DNA of 64,000 nt from Bryobacteraceae bacterium (lineage in GTDB: Bacteria; Acidobacteriota; Terriglobia; Bryobacterales; Bryobacteraceae): assembly GCA_026129905.1 (NCBI GenBank), contig JAHCHE010000031.1:1-64000 (forward strand), in the 5' to 3' direction. This document shows positions 33,854-43,218 of this stretch, piece after piece. The stretch's first letter is position 1; each line of letters opens with the position of its first letter. The notes under the pieces are model-generated. The model saw only the letters and a program-made list of their open reading frames with translations, was not told the DNA's origin and searched no databases. A program made the translations under genes and the position numbers.

Positions 33854-34722
33854 GACGTGCTACCGACGCGCACGGCAGTAGATGGGTTTCACCAAGAGAG
33901 GCGACTTCAGCAAGGGAGAGTCTGTAGCGGCACTCCATAGTACTTTCAAAACCCCTTGTCGCCTACCTCTCCCGCTCGCCGACTTTGCCGGAAAGTGAGC
34001 CGGCTGCAACGATAGCCTGCACGCGCAAAACCCTGCCACGACTCCATCCGCGCTCGTTCGACTATCGTGTACTCGACGCCGCTGTTTTCCAGCGCTTCCC
34101 TCGCGGCCGCCAGCGGCGGCAGTTCGCGATCCCCGGATCGGTCAAACTCATCGCCCGCCGGACCCAAGGTCCATGCCGGCCTCGCGCGTTACGCAGGCCC
34201 GAAGCAAGCGCGGTTGATCGCTCTGAACGGCCAGCTTCAACCCAGGACATCCGGAAATCGGGCCGTTGGCCGGGAAAAGCGATCGCCACCCGCAGTCCCG
34301 CCAGATTTTTCCGAATAACTCTTTATCTATCAGCCACCTACGTCCGCCTTGCGGCGGCTGCCGATCCCGCCCGTGGTAAAACGGGTTCAGCGCGGGCTGC
34401 GGCTCGGCGTTTCGGCGCGATTATGCGTGGCGTTCATCACGTTTCGACACTTTTCTACACTTTCGACACATTCGCAATTTTCCTCCGCGCCGCGCTCTTG
34501 GGTGACGCATCGCTCCGCCAGGATGCGTCACCTTCCCGCAAAACGCCCGCGAGCCGAAACGCAACCGACTGGAAATCAATGATTTACGAAGTTTTCCACA
34601 ATTCGCAATCATTTTCGTGGAATTCTCCCAACTTGCGTCACCACTCCTCCCGCCGTCGTCCGGCGGGCCGCGTGAAGCTCTCGCCCCGCCGTCCTTTTGC
34701 GTCGCTGTCATAGAATCGGGTC
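33854..34722. other. Long region without a convincing gene; possible remnant
   Basis: About 870 bases. On the minus strand, 33946-34167 encodes a plausible C-terminal peptide (AAREALENSGVEYTIVERAR, then SWQGFARAGYRCS) whose upstream part continues only after a stop or frame change near 34190, so it may be the tail of a decayed gene of unknown family. The right part, 34440-34650, is AT-richer and carries three near-identical ten-base words (34441-34470) and a strong hairpin (34501-34532). No tRNA was found. Confidence 0.4.
34501..34532. repeat. Perfect 10-base inverted repeat (hairpin)
   Basis: GGTGACGCAT and ATGCGTCACC form a perfect ten-pair stem with a 12-base loop. The word TGCGTCACC occurs a third time at 34634-34642. 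It lies 190 bases upstream of the oxidoreductase gene. It could be a protein-binding site or part of a REP-like element; there is no U-tract, so a terminator is unlikely. Confidence 0.55.
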
Positions 34723-35943
34723 ATGTCATCTTATTCGAGAAGAGCTTTCCTGGGCGCCGCCGGCGGCGCGGCGTTCGCCGCCCGCTCCTATTCCCAGGTC
34801 TCCGGCGCGGGCAATCGCCTCCGCATCGGCGTCATCGGCTGCGGCGGCATGGCCACCCACCACATGAAGACCCTCGTCCCCCTCCGCGAGTCGGACAACT
34901 TCGAATTCGCCGCCGTCTGCGATATCTACGACAAGCGCGCCCGGATGGCCGCCGAGCTGACCGGCGCGAAGATCCACAAAGACTACCGGAGCCTGCTCGA
35001 AGAGAAGGATATCGACTACGTCCTCATCGCCACCCCGGAGCACTGGCACGCCCAGATGACCATCGACGCCGCCGAAGCCGGCAAGCACATCTATTGCGAA
35101 AAGCCGATGACCCAGACCTCCGAACAGGCCAAGAAAGTCGTTGCCGTCATCCAGCGGACCGGCGTCAAAATGCAGGTCGGCGTCCAGGGCATGTCGGACG
35201 ACTCCTACGAGACGGCAAATAAATATGTCAAACAGGACGCGCTTGGCAAAGTCGTTCTGGCCCAGATCGACTACTCCCGCAACTACGCCGAGGATTTCTG
35301 GGATTACGAGATCGACGGCGACGCCCGGCCCGGCGAGAACCTCGACTGGAGCGCCTGGCTCGGCCCCGCCCCGCGACGCCCGTTCGAGCCGGAGCGCTTC
35401 TTCCGCTGGCGCCACTACTGGGATTACTCCAGCGGTATCGCCAGCGACCTCTTCGTCCACCGCGTCACCCGCATCATCAAGTCCCTCGACCTCACGTTCC
35501 CGGACCGCGGCGTCGCCACCGGCGGCAAGTTCTTCTTTGTCAACAGCAAGGCCGAAGTGCCCGACACCATGAACGTCCTCCTCGACTACCCCGAGGGCCT
35601 CACCGTCCAGTTGATCTCCTCCATGGCCAACGACGCCAGGGTCGAGCACATGCTCCGCGGCCACAAGGCCACCCTCTTCTTCACCCCCACCGGCTTCGAA
35701 ATCCGGCCCCAGGAACTCTTTGAAAAGGAACTCAAGCCGGTTGTTCACGAGAAGTCCGGCGGGGAGCGGGTGGACCTCCACCACCGCAACCTGATGAACG
35801 CCATCCGGCATAACGAGCCGCTGAAGTGCGATTGCCGTCTCGGCTATTACGGCGTCGTCGCCTGCGAAATGGGTACGCAATCTCTACGAAGACAGAAATA
35901 TATGGCATGGGACCGAGGACGGGAGCGGCTCCGTTCGCTATAA
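34723..35943 (+). CDS. Tat-exported Gfo/Idh/MocA-family oxidoreductase
   Basis: A 406-residue NAD(P)-dependent oxidoreductase of sugars or inositol-like substrates. The N-terminus has a twin-arginine signal ([19 protein letters not shown]). The Rossmann motif [13 protein letters not shown] follows, and the family E-K-P motif is in [10 protein letters not shown]. The C-terminal beta-sheet domain contains [20 protein letters not shown], typical of exported acidobacterial and planctomycete members. It is followed after 18 bases by a sulfatase and then an amidohydrolase, suggesting degradation of a modified sugar polymer. The last about 20 residues are unusually basic. Confidence 0.87.
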   Translation: MSSYSRRAFLGAAGGAAFAARSYSQVSGAGNRLRIGVIGCGGMATHHMKTLVPLRESDNFEFAAVCDIYDKRARMAAELTGAKIHKDYRSLLEEKDIDYVLIATPEHWHAQMTIDAAEAGKHIYCEKPMTQTSEQAKKVVAVIQRTGVKMQVGVQGMSDDSYETANKYVKQDALGKVVLAQIDYSRNYAEDFWDYEIDGDARPGENLDWSAWLGPAPRRPFEPERFFRWRHYWDYSSGIASDLFVHRVTRIIKSLDLTFPDRGVATGGKFFFVNSKAEVPDTMNVLLDYPEGLTVQLISSMANDARVEHMLRGHKATLFFTPTGFEIRPQELFEKELKPVVHEKSGGERVDLHHRNLMNAIRHNEPLKCDCRLGYYGVVACEMGTQSLRRQKYMAWDRGRERLRSL

Positions 35944-35961
35944 ATTCGCCCTGGAATCGCG

Positions 35962-37656
35962 ATGAATCGGCGTAATTTTCTTGGAGTTACAGGTCTCGGA
36001 GCCGCGGCTTCGACCGCCGTCGCCCAGGAAGTCGCCTCGCGCATCGAGTCGCCCCGGCGGTTCATCCGGCGCAAGGAGGGCAGGCGCCCGTTCCGCGCGC
36101 GGGATGCCGGCCGCCGGCCGAACGTTTTCCTGATCTCCATCGACATGGTCAGCCCCGATCACTGGCATCCCCAGCGATCCCTCCATCGCGAAATGGACCT
36201 GCCTGCCATACGCTCGCTGGCCCGCGACGGCGTCGTATTCAACAACTGCTTCACCACCGCGCCGCTCTGCGCTCCCGCCCGCGCGGCCCTCGCCACCGGC
36301 CGCTACTCCTACATCACCGCCAACGGCGAGCGCGCCCACGACGGGCACGAGACCATCCTCCGGTCTGACGACGTGATTTTCCAGGAGTACCTGAAAGCCT
36401 CGGGCTACCGCACCAAACACGCCGGCAAGGGCCACCTCGGAACCCAGAAGTTCATCGACGCCTTCGATGAGAACGCGCCCGCCTGGGACCGCTGGGCCCC
36501 GCCGGTCCACGACGACGAGGAGTACCTAGCGTACCTGCGCGGCCTCGGCGTCAAGCGCGCCCGCTATAAAAAGGAACTGTTCGGCCTCCAGCAGGACCGC
36601 GCGTCCCGCTGGGCGTCCTGGGGCGGCTGGATCGAGCAGGCCGACGGCAATCCGTTCCCGCTCGAGGCCCAGTACAGCTTCTACCTGGCCCGCCGCGCCG
36701 TCCACAAGCTGGACGCCGCACTCGAGGGCAACGACGGCCGCGACCCCGTCTATCTCCAACTCGACTTCTTCGATCCCCACCAGCCGTTCTCCATCCCCGC
36801 AGGCTTCGAAAAGCGCGAGCAAGCCCTGCGCGCCGCCTTCAAGCTGCCGGCCAGTTTCGAGCGCGTGCGCCGCAACGATTGGCGCCCGTTCCCCGACGAA
36901 CCGAAGATCTACGACTTCTACCGCAAGAACTGGGGACTCTACCGGTCCGAGACCGCGCTCGACTACATGGTCGCCAACGCGCTCCAGATGGAGGTGGTCG
37001 ACCGCGCGCTCGAGCATCTGCTCTCCGCCATCCGCCAGCGCGGCCTCTACGAAGAATCCGTCATCGTCTTTACTGCCGATCACGGCGAAATGAACGCGCG
37101 CGGCGCGCTCGTCGACAAGGGCGTATACCTGTGCCCCGACGTCCTGCGCGTCCCGCTCATCGTCAAGATGCCGTCAAGCGCCCGCGTCCAACCGCGAGCG
37201 GTCGAGCCGCCCGTGTCGCACCTCGACATCGCCCCGACCCTGCTCGACATCGCCGGCCTGGAACCGGAAGCGCGGCTCGACGGCCAATCGTTGTTGCCCT
37301 GCCTTGGCGGCAACGAGCATGGCGACCGCGACCTGTTCATGGAGTGCGGCTGGCACGTCGGCGTGAATTTCGCCTGCGCTGTCCAGCGCTGGCAGCGCGG
37401 CGGCGCGCACCACCTGTACGCCTACAACTGCTCCGACGCTGTCGACGAGCTTTACGACTTGAACTCCGCCAATCCGGTGAACCTCGCGCTCAAGCCGGAG
37501 CACAAGGCCCTGCGCGAGGAAATGGTCCGCCGCATGGGAGCCTTCCTGGAACGCGACCCCCGCTGGGTGGGATACTGGCATAGTTTCCGCCTCGATCGCT
37601 ACCACGAACTGCCCAAGGTCGAAAGCGGCGATGTCCAGATGTTCCGCCCGATCTGA
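35962..37656 (+). CDS. Exported type I sulfatase
   Basis: A 564-residue arylsulfatase-family enzyme with an N-terminal RRNFLG-type export signal. The modification motif C103-A-P-A-R is present in PLCAPARAALATGRYSY; the cysteine must be converted to formylglycine. The first metal site is near D61 in FLISIDMVSPDHW, and the later one in VIVFTADHGEMNARG. It should remove sulfate esters from a polysaccharide or related compound outside the cytoplasm. It is co-oriented with the upstream oxidoreductase and downstream amidohydrolase. No formylglycine-generating enzyme gene is in the window. Confidence 0.9.
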   Translation: MNRRNFLGVTGLGAAASTAVAQEVASRIESPRRFIRRKEGRRPFRARDAGRRPNVFLISIDMVSPDHWHPQRSLHREMDLPAIRSLARDGVVFNNCFTTAPLCAPARAALATGRYSYITANGERAHDGHETILRSDDVIFQEYLKASGYRTKHAGKGHLGTQKFIDAFDENAPAWDRWAPPVHDDEEYLAYLRGLGVKRARYKKELFGLQQDRASRWASWGGWIEQADGNPFPLEAQYSFYLARRAVHKLDAALEGNDGRDPVYLQLDFFDPHQPFSIPAGFEKREQALRAAFKLPASFERVRRNDWRPFPDEPKIYDFYRKNWGLYRSETALDYMVANALQMEVVDRALEHLLSAIRQRGLYEESVIVFTADHGEMNARGALVDKGVYLCPDVLRVPLIVKMPSSARVQPRAVEPPVSHLDIAPTLLDIAGLEPEARLDGQSLLPCLGGNEHGDRDLFMECGWHVGVNFACAVQRWQRGGAHHLYAYNCSDAVDELYDLNSANPVNLALKPEHKALREEMVRRMGAFLERDPRWVGYWHSFRLDRYHELPKVESGDVQMFRPI

Positions 37657-37683
37657 CTGGGTCCGGTTCATGAAGGAGGTTAC

Positions 37684-38940
37684 GTGAGGTTTGTGTTGAC
37701 GCTGGCCCTATTCTCGGCCGCTGGCTGGAGCCAGACGGCGTATGACCTGGTGCTCAAGGGCGGCCATGTCATCGACCCGAAGAACAACATCGATGGAGTG
37801 ATGGACGTCGCCGTTAGCGGCGGCAAGATCGCCGCGGTCGGGCCCAACCTGCAAGGCAAGACCATGGTCGACGCCGCCGGCTTGTATGTCACCCCCGGCC
37901 TGGTGGACCTCCACACCCACGTCTACTTCAACGCCGGGAACCCCGACGCCTGGGCGGGCGACAACAGCGTGCAGCCGGACGCGTTCAGTTTTCGCACGGG
38001 CACTACCACGATGGTGGACGCCGGCAGCGCGGGTTGGCGCAATTTCGAAGCATTCTACGCGGGCGTGATCGCGCGCGCCCGGACCCGCGTGCTCGCCTTC
38101 ATCAACATTGCCGGCCTTGGCATGATCACCGACGCGGTCGAGCAGGCCGACTTCAACGCAGCCGAGGTCGCCCGCCTGGCGCGGAAGTACAAGGACGCCG
38201 TCGTCGGCGTCAAGACCGCGCACTACCAGAAGCCGGACTGGGAATCCGTGGACAGCGCCATCCAGGCCGGGAAGTTGGCCGGCATCCCCATCATGGTCGA
38301 CTTCGGCTATTTCCTGAAGGAGCGCCCCTACTGGCAACTGGTCACCCAGCGCCTGCGGCCCGGCGACATCACCACGCACATGTACCGCGCGCCCGTCCCC
38401 TACGTCGATGAAGACGGAAAGCTCTACTCCTACCTGAACGAGGCGCGGCGGCGCGGCGTCATCTTCGATGTCGGCCATGGCGGCGGAAGCTTCGTGATGC
38501 GCAACGCCGTACCCGCCGTCGCCCAGGGCTTCTACCCCGATTCCATTTCCACCGACCTCCACACCGGCAGCATGAACGGCGCGATGATCGACATGCCCAC
38601 CACCATGAGCAAGCTGCTCGCCATGGGCATGCCGCTACAGAAGGTGATCGAGGCCTCTACCTGGAAGCCGGCGCGCGTCATCCAGCGCGAGGAACTCGGC
38701 CACCTCACCGCCGGGGCGGTCGCCGACGTCGCCGTTTGGAACCTCATGCGGGGCGACTTCGGTTTCGCCGACGCGGCCGGCGCCGGCGTCAAGGGAAACC
38801 AGCGGCTGTTCTGCGAACTGACGCTCAAAGACGGCCGGGTCGTCTGGGATTGGAACGGCCGGCGCGCAGCCGACTACAAGACCCTCGACCCTACCTACGG
38901 CATCCGGCCGGGCATCGACGAGATCGTCCCGCCCAAGTGA
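37684..38940 (+). CDS. Exported amidohydrolase/deacetylase
   Basis: A 418-residue metal-dependent hydrolase of the amidohydrolase superfamily with a signal peptide (about 1-17). The first metal motif is H-x-H in GLVDLHTHVYFNAG; GVKTAHYQ holds a lysine likely to bridge the metals, and FDVGHGGGSFV, then PDSISTDLHTGS, carry later ligands. The group resembles EF_0837/AHA_3915-type deacetylases. The start is GTG at 37684, decided by a strong GAAGGAGGT ribosome-binding site 4 bases upstream. It lies 27 bases after the sulfatase and may share its operon. Confidence 0.85.
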   Translation: MRFVLTLALFSAAGWSQTAYDLVLKGGHVIDPKNNIDGVMDVAVSGGKIAAVGPNLQGKTMVDAAGLYVTPGLVDLHTHVYFNAGNPDAWAGDNSVQPDAFSFRTGTTTMVDAGSAGWRNFEAFYAGVIARARTRVLAFINIAGLGMITDAVEQADFNAAEVARLARKYKDAVVGVKTAHYQKPDWESVDSAIQAGKLAGIPIMVDFGYFLKERPYWQLVTQRLRPGDITTHMYRAPVPYVDEDGKLYSYLNEARRRGVIFDVGHGGGSFVMRNAVPAVAQGFYPDSISTDLHTGSMNGAMIDMPTTMSKLLAMGMPLQKVIEASTWKPARVIQREELGHLTAGAVADVAVWNLMRGDFGFADAAGAGVKGNQRLFCELTLKDGRVVWDWNGRRAADYKTLDPTYGIRPGIDEIVPPK

Positions 38941-38944
38941 GGCT

Positions 38945-40510
38945 TCAGCTCTCGGTCGCCCGGTGGAACGGCAGGACCTTGCCGCGCCCGGTGGCCAGCG
39001 GCGCGCCGCGCTCGACGCCGACGATGCGCTCCCGCGCCCACATCCGCGCCATGAAGCCGTAGTACGAGCGGACCTTCGCCAACTCCGCGAGGAAAGCCTC
39101 CGGCGCCGCGCCGGCATCCACCCCCTCCAGCGCCGGGCTCACTCGCAGCGTGTAGTGGGCCAAACCCAGCGCGTCCCGCGCCTCCACAAGCTGGAAGTCG
39201 CCCGCTGCCCCGCCGAACCGCCGCGGAAGCGCCTCCTCCAGCACCTGCGCGACGTCCGAGACCGCGAAGGTCACCCCGAACTCGGTGATCTTGTCCGAGC
39301 TTCGGATCGCGTGCAGCGTCGTCCGGCAGTCCAGGCGGTCGTACAGGCAATCGCAGCGCCGGCGCGTAATCGCCGCGCGGTCGCCGATGTCCGTGTTCAG
39401 CAGCACCTTCGGCGTGATGGGCTGTAGCGACGTCAGCAGCAGGCTGCGCTCCTCGCCGTCTTCCTCCGGCGCGCCGATCACGGCGTAGGTGTCGAGCAGC
39501 GCGTGAGCCTCGTCCGGATGCCGGGCCTGCCGGCACTGCCCGCCGATCCAGGTCGCTTCGGTGGAACCGTACAGCGGCGCTGCCCGCGCGCCCGACCCTT
39601 CGATCGCCCGGCGGCGCGCCGGGGTGAGCGGCTCGGAGCCCAAGAGAAAGGTGACGCCGGACAGGCTCGCGCCGCGCTGTTGCGCCGCCAGGCTCAGCTT
39701 CACCGCGGCGCTGGGAGCGGTATTGACGCACGGCCTCTTGCCTTCCTCCAGGAACGCGAGCAGGCAGTCGAGCACCGGCGCCGGGTTGTCGTAAGGCGCC
39801 CGTTCCGGCGCCGGAAGACCGGCCGCCCGCCGCACCAGCCAGTGAATCGAGACCGAGTAGAAGCGGTCCTTCACCGCCGTCATCTCCTCGGAGACGAACC
39901 AGCGGGAGTACTTCAGGCCGAACTTCGCGCACGAGAGGTGGCGGCTTGCCACGCCCGCGTGATCCGGCGTCCAGAACACCAGCGGTCCGTCAAGGCAGCC
40001 GTTCTCGGCGAAGAAGACCAGCCAGTGCGGGACCATCTGGGCGATCTGGTCGAGGTTGCCGGTGGTGGGAGCGGGCTTACCGCGCGTGCCGCCGGTCGTG
40101 CTGCGGAGGTCCGGAACCATCCGCGGATCGTCGAACTCCTCCGGCCGGAAATGGAACGTCCGCCCGCCTCGAACCGCCGGCTGCCGGCCCTTGAATTCCT
40201 CGTAGCCCACGTACACGCCGGCGCGCGCCAGGCGTTCGAGCGCGCCTTCCAGACCCTCGGCGGCTACCAGCTTTCGAACGTCGCCCGCCTCGCAGCCGGC
40301 GGCCTCCAGCAGCTTGCGGTACGGGCTCCCGGGATTGGCATAAACGGCCGTATCCAGCTTCGCCAGGAACCGCTCCTCGCGACGCCGCACGCCGTCCTCG
40401 ATGACCTGAACGGCCTGCTCGAGCGTCAGCCGCTCGTCCAGAAAGCTGCGCAAGCCCCACGCGAAGCGGCCCAGGCCGATCAGCTTCGATCCGAGTCTCG
40501 CCAGTTCCAT
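38945..40510 (-). CDS. Adenylate-forming enzyme of the LuxE/phenylacetate-CoA-ligase-like group
   Basis: A 521-residue acyl-activating enzyme. The phosphate-binding loop is DLRSTTGGTRGKPAP, the acidic motif that contacts AMP is in APLYGSTEATWIGG, and LLNTDIGDRAAI with later arginine/lysine residues form the hinge. The layout resembles LuxE-type acyl-protein synthetases and coenzyme F390 synthetases. The substrate acid is not evident. It is divergent from a glycosyltransferase gene, 65 bases between the starts; with a second glycosyltransferase beyond, it may belong to a glycolipid or surface-glycan pathway (inference). Confidence 0.75.
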   Translation of the reverse strand: MELARLGSKLIGLGRFAWGLRSFLDERLTLEQAVQVIEDGVRRREERFLAKLDTAVYANPGSPYRKLLEAAGCEAGDVRKLVAAEGLEGALERLARAGVYVGYEEFKGRQPAVRGGRTFHFRPEEFDDPRMVPDLRSTTGGTRGKPAPTTGNLDQIAQMVPHWLVFFAENGCLDGPLVFWTPDHAGVASRHLSCAKFGLKYSRWFVSEEMTAVKDRFYSVSIHWLVRRAAGLPAPERAPYDNPAPVLDCLLAFLEEGKRPCVNTAPSAAVKLSLAAQQRGASLSGVTFLLGSEPLTPARRRAIEGSGARAAPLYGSTEATWIGGQCRQARHPDEAHALLDTYAVIGAPEEDGEERSLLLTSLQPITPKVLLNTDIGDRAAITRRRCDCLYDRLDCRTTLHAIRSSDKITEFGVTFAVSDVAQVLEEALPRRFGGAAGDFQLVEARDALGLAHYTLRVSPALEGVDAGAAPEAFLAELAKVRSYYGFMARMWARERIVGVERGAPLATGRGKVLPFHRATES

Positions 40511-40575
40511 TGCGGGCGCCGCCGGAATACAATGATCCTACAGTCCAGGCCGCGCCGGCCTGGCGAGGGCATTTG

Positions 40576-41538
40576 ATGACTGGATCGAAGCTGTGGGCCA
40601 TCACCTGTTACTTCCCCTTCGACGAGCCGCCCGGCGAAAAGAGGAGGCTCGCGGCCTATCGTGAGTTCCGCCGGCGCTTGGAGGTTCCCCTGGCCGCCGT
40701 CGAGCTCTCGCGCGAGGGCCGCTTCGATCTGGGGCCGGACGACGCCGACCTGCTCATCCAGCTTGCGGGCGGCGACCTGCTCTGGCAGAAGGAGCGCCTC
40801 CTGAACATCGCGCTGAAGGCCCTGCCCGCCTCCTGCGACGCCGTCGCCTGGATCGACTGCGACGTCGTCCTGGCTCGCCGCGATTGGCCCGGGGCGGCGC
40901 TTCGGCTGCTGGAGGAGTTCCCTCTCGGGCAGCCATTCCGGCAGTTGCACTTTCTCCGGCCGGGGCAGCCGCGAGAGCCCGGACCGTCGGAGACGCACCG
41001 TTCCGCCGCGTACCTGCTGAGCGCCGGCGGCGTTCCGGAAGAGTACTTCATCCGGCGCGGCGGGATGGGCATGAGCCTGCGCTGCTCCGCCGGGATGATG
41101 TGGGTGATCCGGCGGGAGGTTCTCGACCGGCACGGCTTGTACGACGCGATGATCCTCGGCGGAGGCGACAAAGCGGTGTTCTGCGCCGCGTGCGGCCGGT
41201 GGGCGGATTACGCGGCGTCGTACCAGATGAGCGCCCGTCAGCGGGAGCATTACCGGACCTGGGCGGAAGGCTTCTTCCGAGACGTCGTGGGCCGGATCGG
41301 GTACCTGGAGGGCGACCTGCTGCACCTGTGGCATGGCGATCTAGCTTCCCGCCACTACGCCGACCGCTACAGCGGGTTCGACCGGTTCGCCTTCGATCCG
41401 GACACGGACCTCGTACCCGCTCCGAACGGCGCCTGGCGATGGGGTCCTGGCAAACCGGAACTGCGCGCCTTCGTCCGCCGGTACTTCGAACGCCGGCAGG
41501 GACACGTCGAGGACGCCGCGCGCGCCGTCACCGCGTGA
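40576..41538 (+). CDS. Glycosyltransferase-like protein (GT-A type)
   Basis: A 320-residue protein. VAWIDCDVVLARRDW contains a D94-x-D96 motif in the position where GT-A enzymes bind a metal-nucleotide-sugar, and the C-terminal half has the conserved region SAGMMWVIRREVLDRHGLYD, AMILGGGDKAVFCA and a histidine-rich LLHLWHGDLASRHYADR typical of galactosyltransferase-like families. The start is the ATG at 40576; the longer frame overlaps the divergent ligase. It converges with the GT4 gene, overlapping by 11 bases at the 3' ends. Acceptor unknown. Confidence 0.7.
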   Translation: MTGSKLWAITCYFPFDEPPGEKRRLAAYREFRRRLEVPLAAVELSREGRFDLGPDDADLLIQLAGGDLLWQKERLLNIALKALPASCDAVAWIDCDVVLARRDWPGAALRLLEEFPLGQPFRQLHFLRPGQPREPGPSETHRSAAYLLSAGGVPEEYFIRRGGMGMSLRCSAGMMWVIRREVLDRHGLYDAMILGGGDKAVFCAACGRWADYAASYQMSARQREHYRTWAEGFFRDVVGRIGYLEGDLLHLWHGDLASRHYADRYSGFDRFAFDPDTDLVPAPNGAWRWGPGKPELRAFVRRYFERRQGHVEDAARAVTA

Positions 41539-42736
41539 CGGTAGCCGCGGCTTTTGCCCACTCGGCGCATTCACGCTCCGGGGAGAAGTGCCGGCGCCAG
41601 GCCAGTACCTGGTCGCGGTCGACAAGAACCGACCCGGCACGGACCGCGCTCACCATTGCCCGCAACTGGCGCGTGAAACCCTCGACGTCGCCGGGCGCGG
41701 CGAGCCGCACGTGGGGACAATCTCCGGCCAGTTCCGGCAGCGCGCCTGTCCGCGTGGCGACCGCCGGCATTCCGGCGGTGAGGGCCCGCGTATGGCTTTG
41801 CGAGCAGCCCTCGCCGAGCGAGGCGGAGCAGTAGATGTGCGAGGCGCGGAACAGCGCCCCGATCTCGCGCGGAGCGAGCCAGCCGGGAAAGGAAAAGGCA
41901 TTCGGAAAACGGGCGACATAGTGGCGGCGGCGCTCCTCCCAGTACTCCTTCTCCTTCGGCGCATCGGCGCCGGCGACGGTGAGCGATATCGGCTCGCCCG
42001 CCTCCAGCAACACCCCAACGGACCGCAGCAGCAGGTGGGTGGCCTTCTTGACCGAGAAGCCGCAGTCGGCCGCCAGCCGGATCGTCTCCGATGCCGGCGC
42101 CTCCCACAAGGGGCCGAGTTCGTCCTCGGGCAGGCCGTTGTGGATCGTCTGCAACGCGCGAGCGGAAGGGAACATCGCCGCCAGCGCCTCCGCCTGTTCG
42201 CGGTTCGTGGTCACGACGAGGTCCGCGTTCTCGACGACGAAGCGCAGCCCTGCGAAATGGAACGGACTGCGGACGTCGCGCTCGAAGTCCGAGCCCCGGA
42301 CCGAGGCGATATGCGGGAGGCGAAGGTTGGTCGCCGCCTGCTGGGCAACGAAGCCGGCGCTCGATATGAAGAACGAGACCACGACGTGACGGGCGTCCGG
42401 TCGCCGCTCGACGCCGGCCGCGATGGCGTTGCGGAGCAGGAGGAAGTCGGCGCGGTAGGCTTCGAGCAGGTACGCGGTAGGCGTGTTTTCGGATAACGGC
42501 GACGCCTCGGCGTGCAGCGGTTCCAGGAGGAACGACCTTGGCCCGGCGAGGTGGACAACTTCCAACCCCGCGTGCAACGGGTCCGGGCCGCTGTAGGCGG
42601 CCGCCTGCCGGCGCGTATAGATGACGACTTCGTGTTCGCTCTTCGAGGCGAAGCCTCGCGCGATGCGCAGGACGGCGTCCTCGAGGCCACCCGGTTCCGG
42701 GTGGACAGCCGGCGTCAGCAGGTGCAGAACGGTCAT
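41528..42736 (-). CDS. GT4-family glycosyltransferase
   Basis: A 402-residue GT-B enzyme. The N-terminal domain begins [20 protein letters not shown] with the glycine-rich donor loop, and the C-terminal domain shows ASLGEGCSQSHTRALTAGMP, the family's E-x7-E region that binds nucleotide sugar, followed by AVATRTGALPEL. It overlaps folK upstream on the same strand by four bases, so it is probably transcribed with folK-ruvB. Confidence 0.85.
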   Translation of the reverse strand: MTVLHLLTPAVHPEPGGLEDAVLRIARGFASKSEHEVVIYTRRQAAAYSGPDPLHAGLEVVHLAGPRSFLLEPLHAEASPLSENTPTAYLLEAYRADFLLLRNAIAAGVERRPDARHVVVSFFISSAGFVAQQAATNLRLPHIASVRGSDFERDVRSPFHFAGLRFVVENADLVVTTNREQAEALAAMFPSARALQTIHNGLPEDELGPLWEAPASETIRLAADCGFSVKKATHLLLRSVGVLLEAGEPISLTVAGADAPKEKEYWEERRRHYVARFPNAFSFPGWLAPREIGALFRASHIYCSASLGEGCSQSHTRALTAGMPAVATRTGALPELAGDCPHVRLAAPGDVEGFTRQLRAMVSAVRAGSVLVDRDQVLAWRRHFSPERECAEWAKAAATVTR

Positions 42737-43218
42737 TCCGGCTCCGCCCGCGCGACGGCCTGGTCGAGCGTCGCGGCCAGCAATTCCCGGATCGTCCGGC
42801 CGAGGATCGGGTGCTTCCGCTCCGGCGCCAGCTCCGTCAACGGCTCGAGCACGAACCGGCGTTCGGCCATGCGCGGGTGGGGCACGGCGAGTCCCGGCGC
42901 TTTTACCACGAGGTCGTCATATAGGAGCACGTCGATATCGATGGCGCGCGGGCCCTTGGGGACCTGCCGGATGCGCCCCATTGTCCGCTCGGTGTGGAGG
43001 CAGCGCTCGAGCAGGCCGGCGGGAGACAGCGCCGTCTCCACCTCGGCCACCAGGTTGAGGAACCAGGGCTGGTCCGGCAACTCGCGCGGCTCCGTCTCGT
43101 AGATTGAAGAGACCCGCCTCACAGCGAGATCGTCCGCGGCGAGCGATCGCAGGGCATCAAGTAGGTTCCGGCGCCGGTCGCCGACGTTGGAGCCGAGCGA
43201 GAGGTAGGCGACGCTCAC
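42733..43218 (-). CDS. folK: Hydroxymethyldihydropterin pyrophosphokinase
   Basis: FolK transfers pyrophosphate to 6-hydroxymethyl-dihydropterin in folate synthesis. The 161-residue protein starts [15 protein letters not shown] and has the signature [16 protein letters not shown] and [15 protein letters not shown]. Overlaps ruvB by four bases upstream and the glycosyltransferase by four downstream. Confidence 0.95.
   Translation of the reverse strand: MSVAYLSLGSNVGDRRRNLLDALRSLAADDLAVRRVSSIYETEPRELPDQPWFLNLVAEVETALSPAGLLERCLHTERTMGRIRQVPKGPRAIDIDVLLYDDLVVKAPGLAVPHPRMAERRFVLEPLTELAPERKHPILGRTIRELLAATLDQAVARAEPE

Noticed and set aside
42091-42369. Arginine-rich small protein on the plus strand
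   Set aside because: Shadow frame opposite the GT4 gene.
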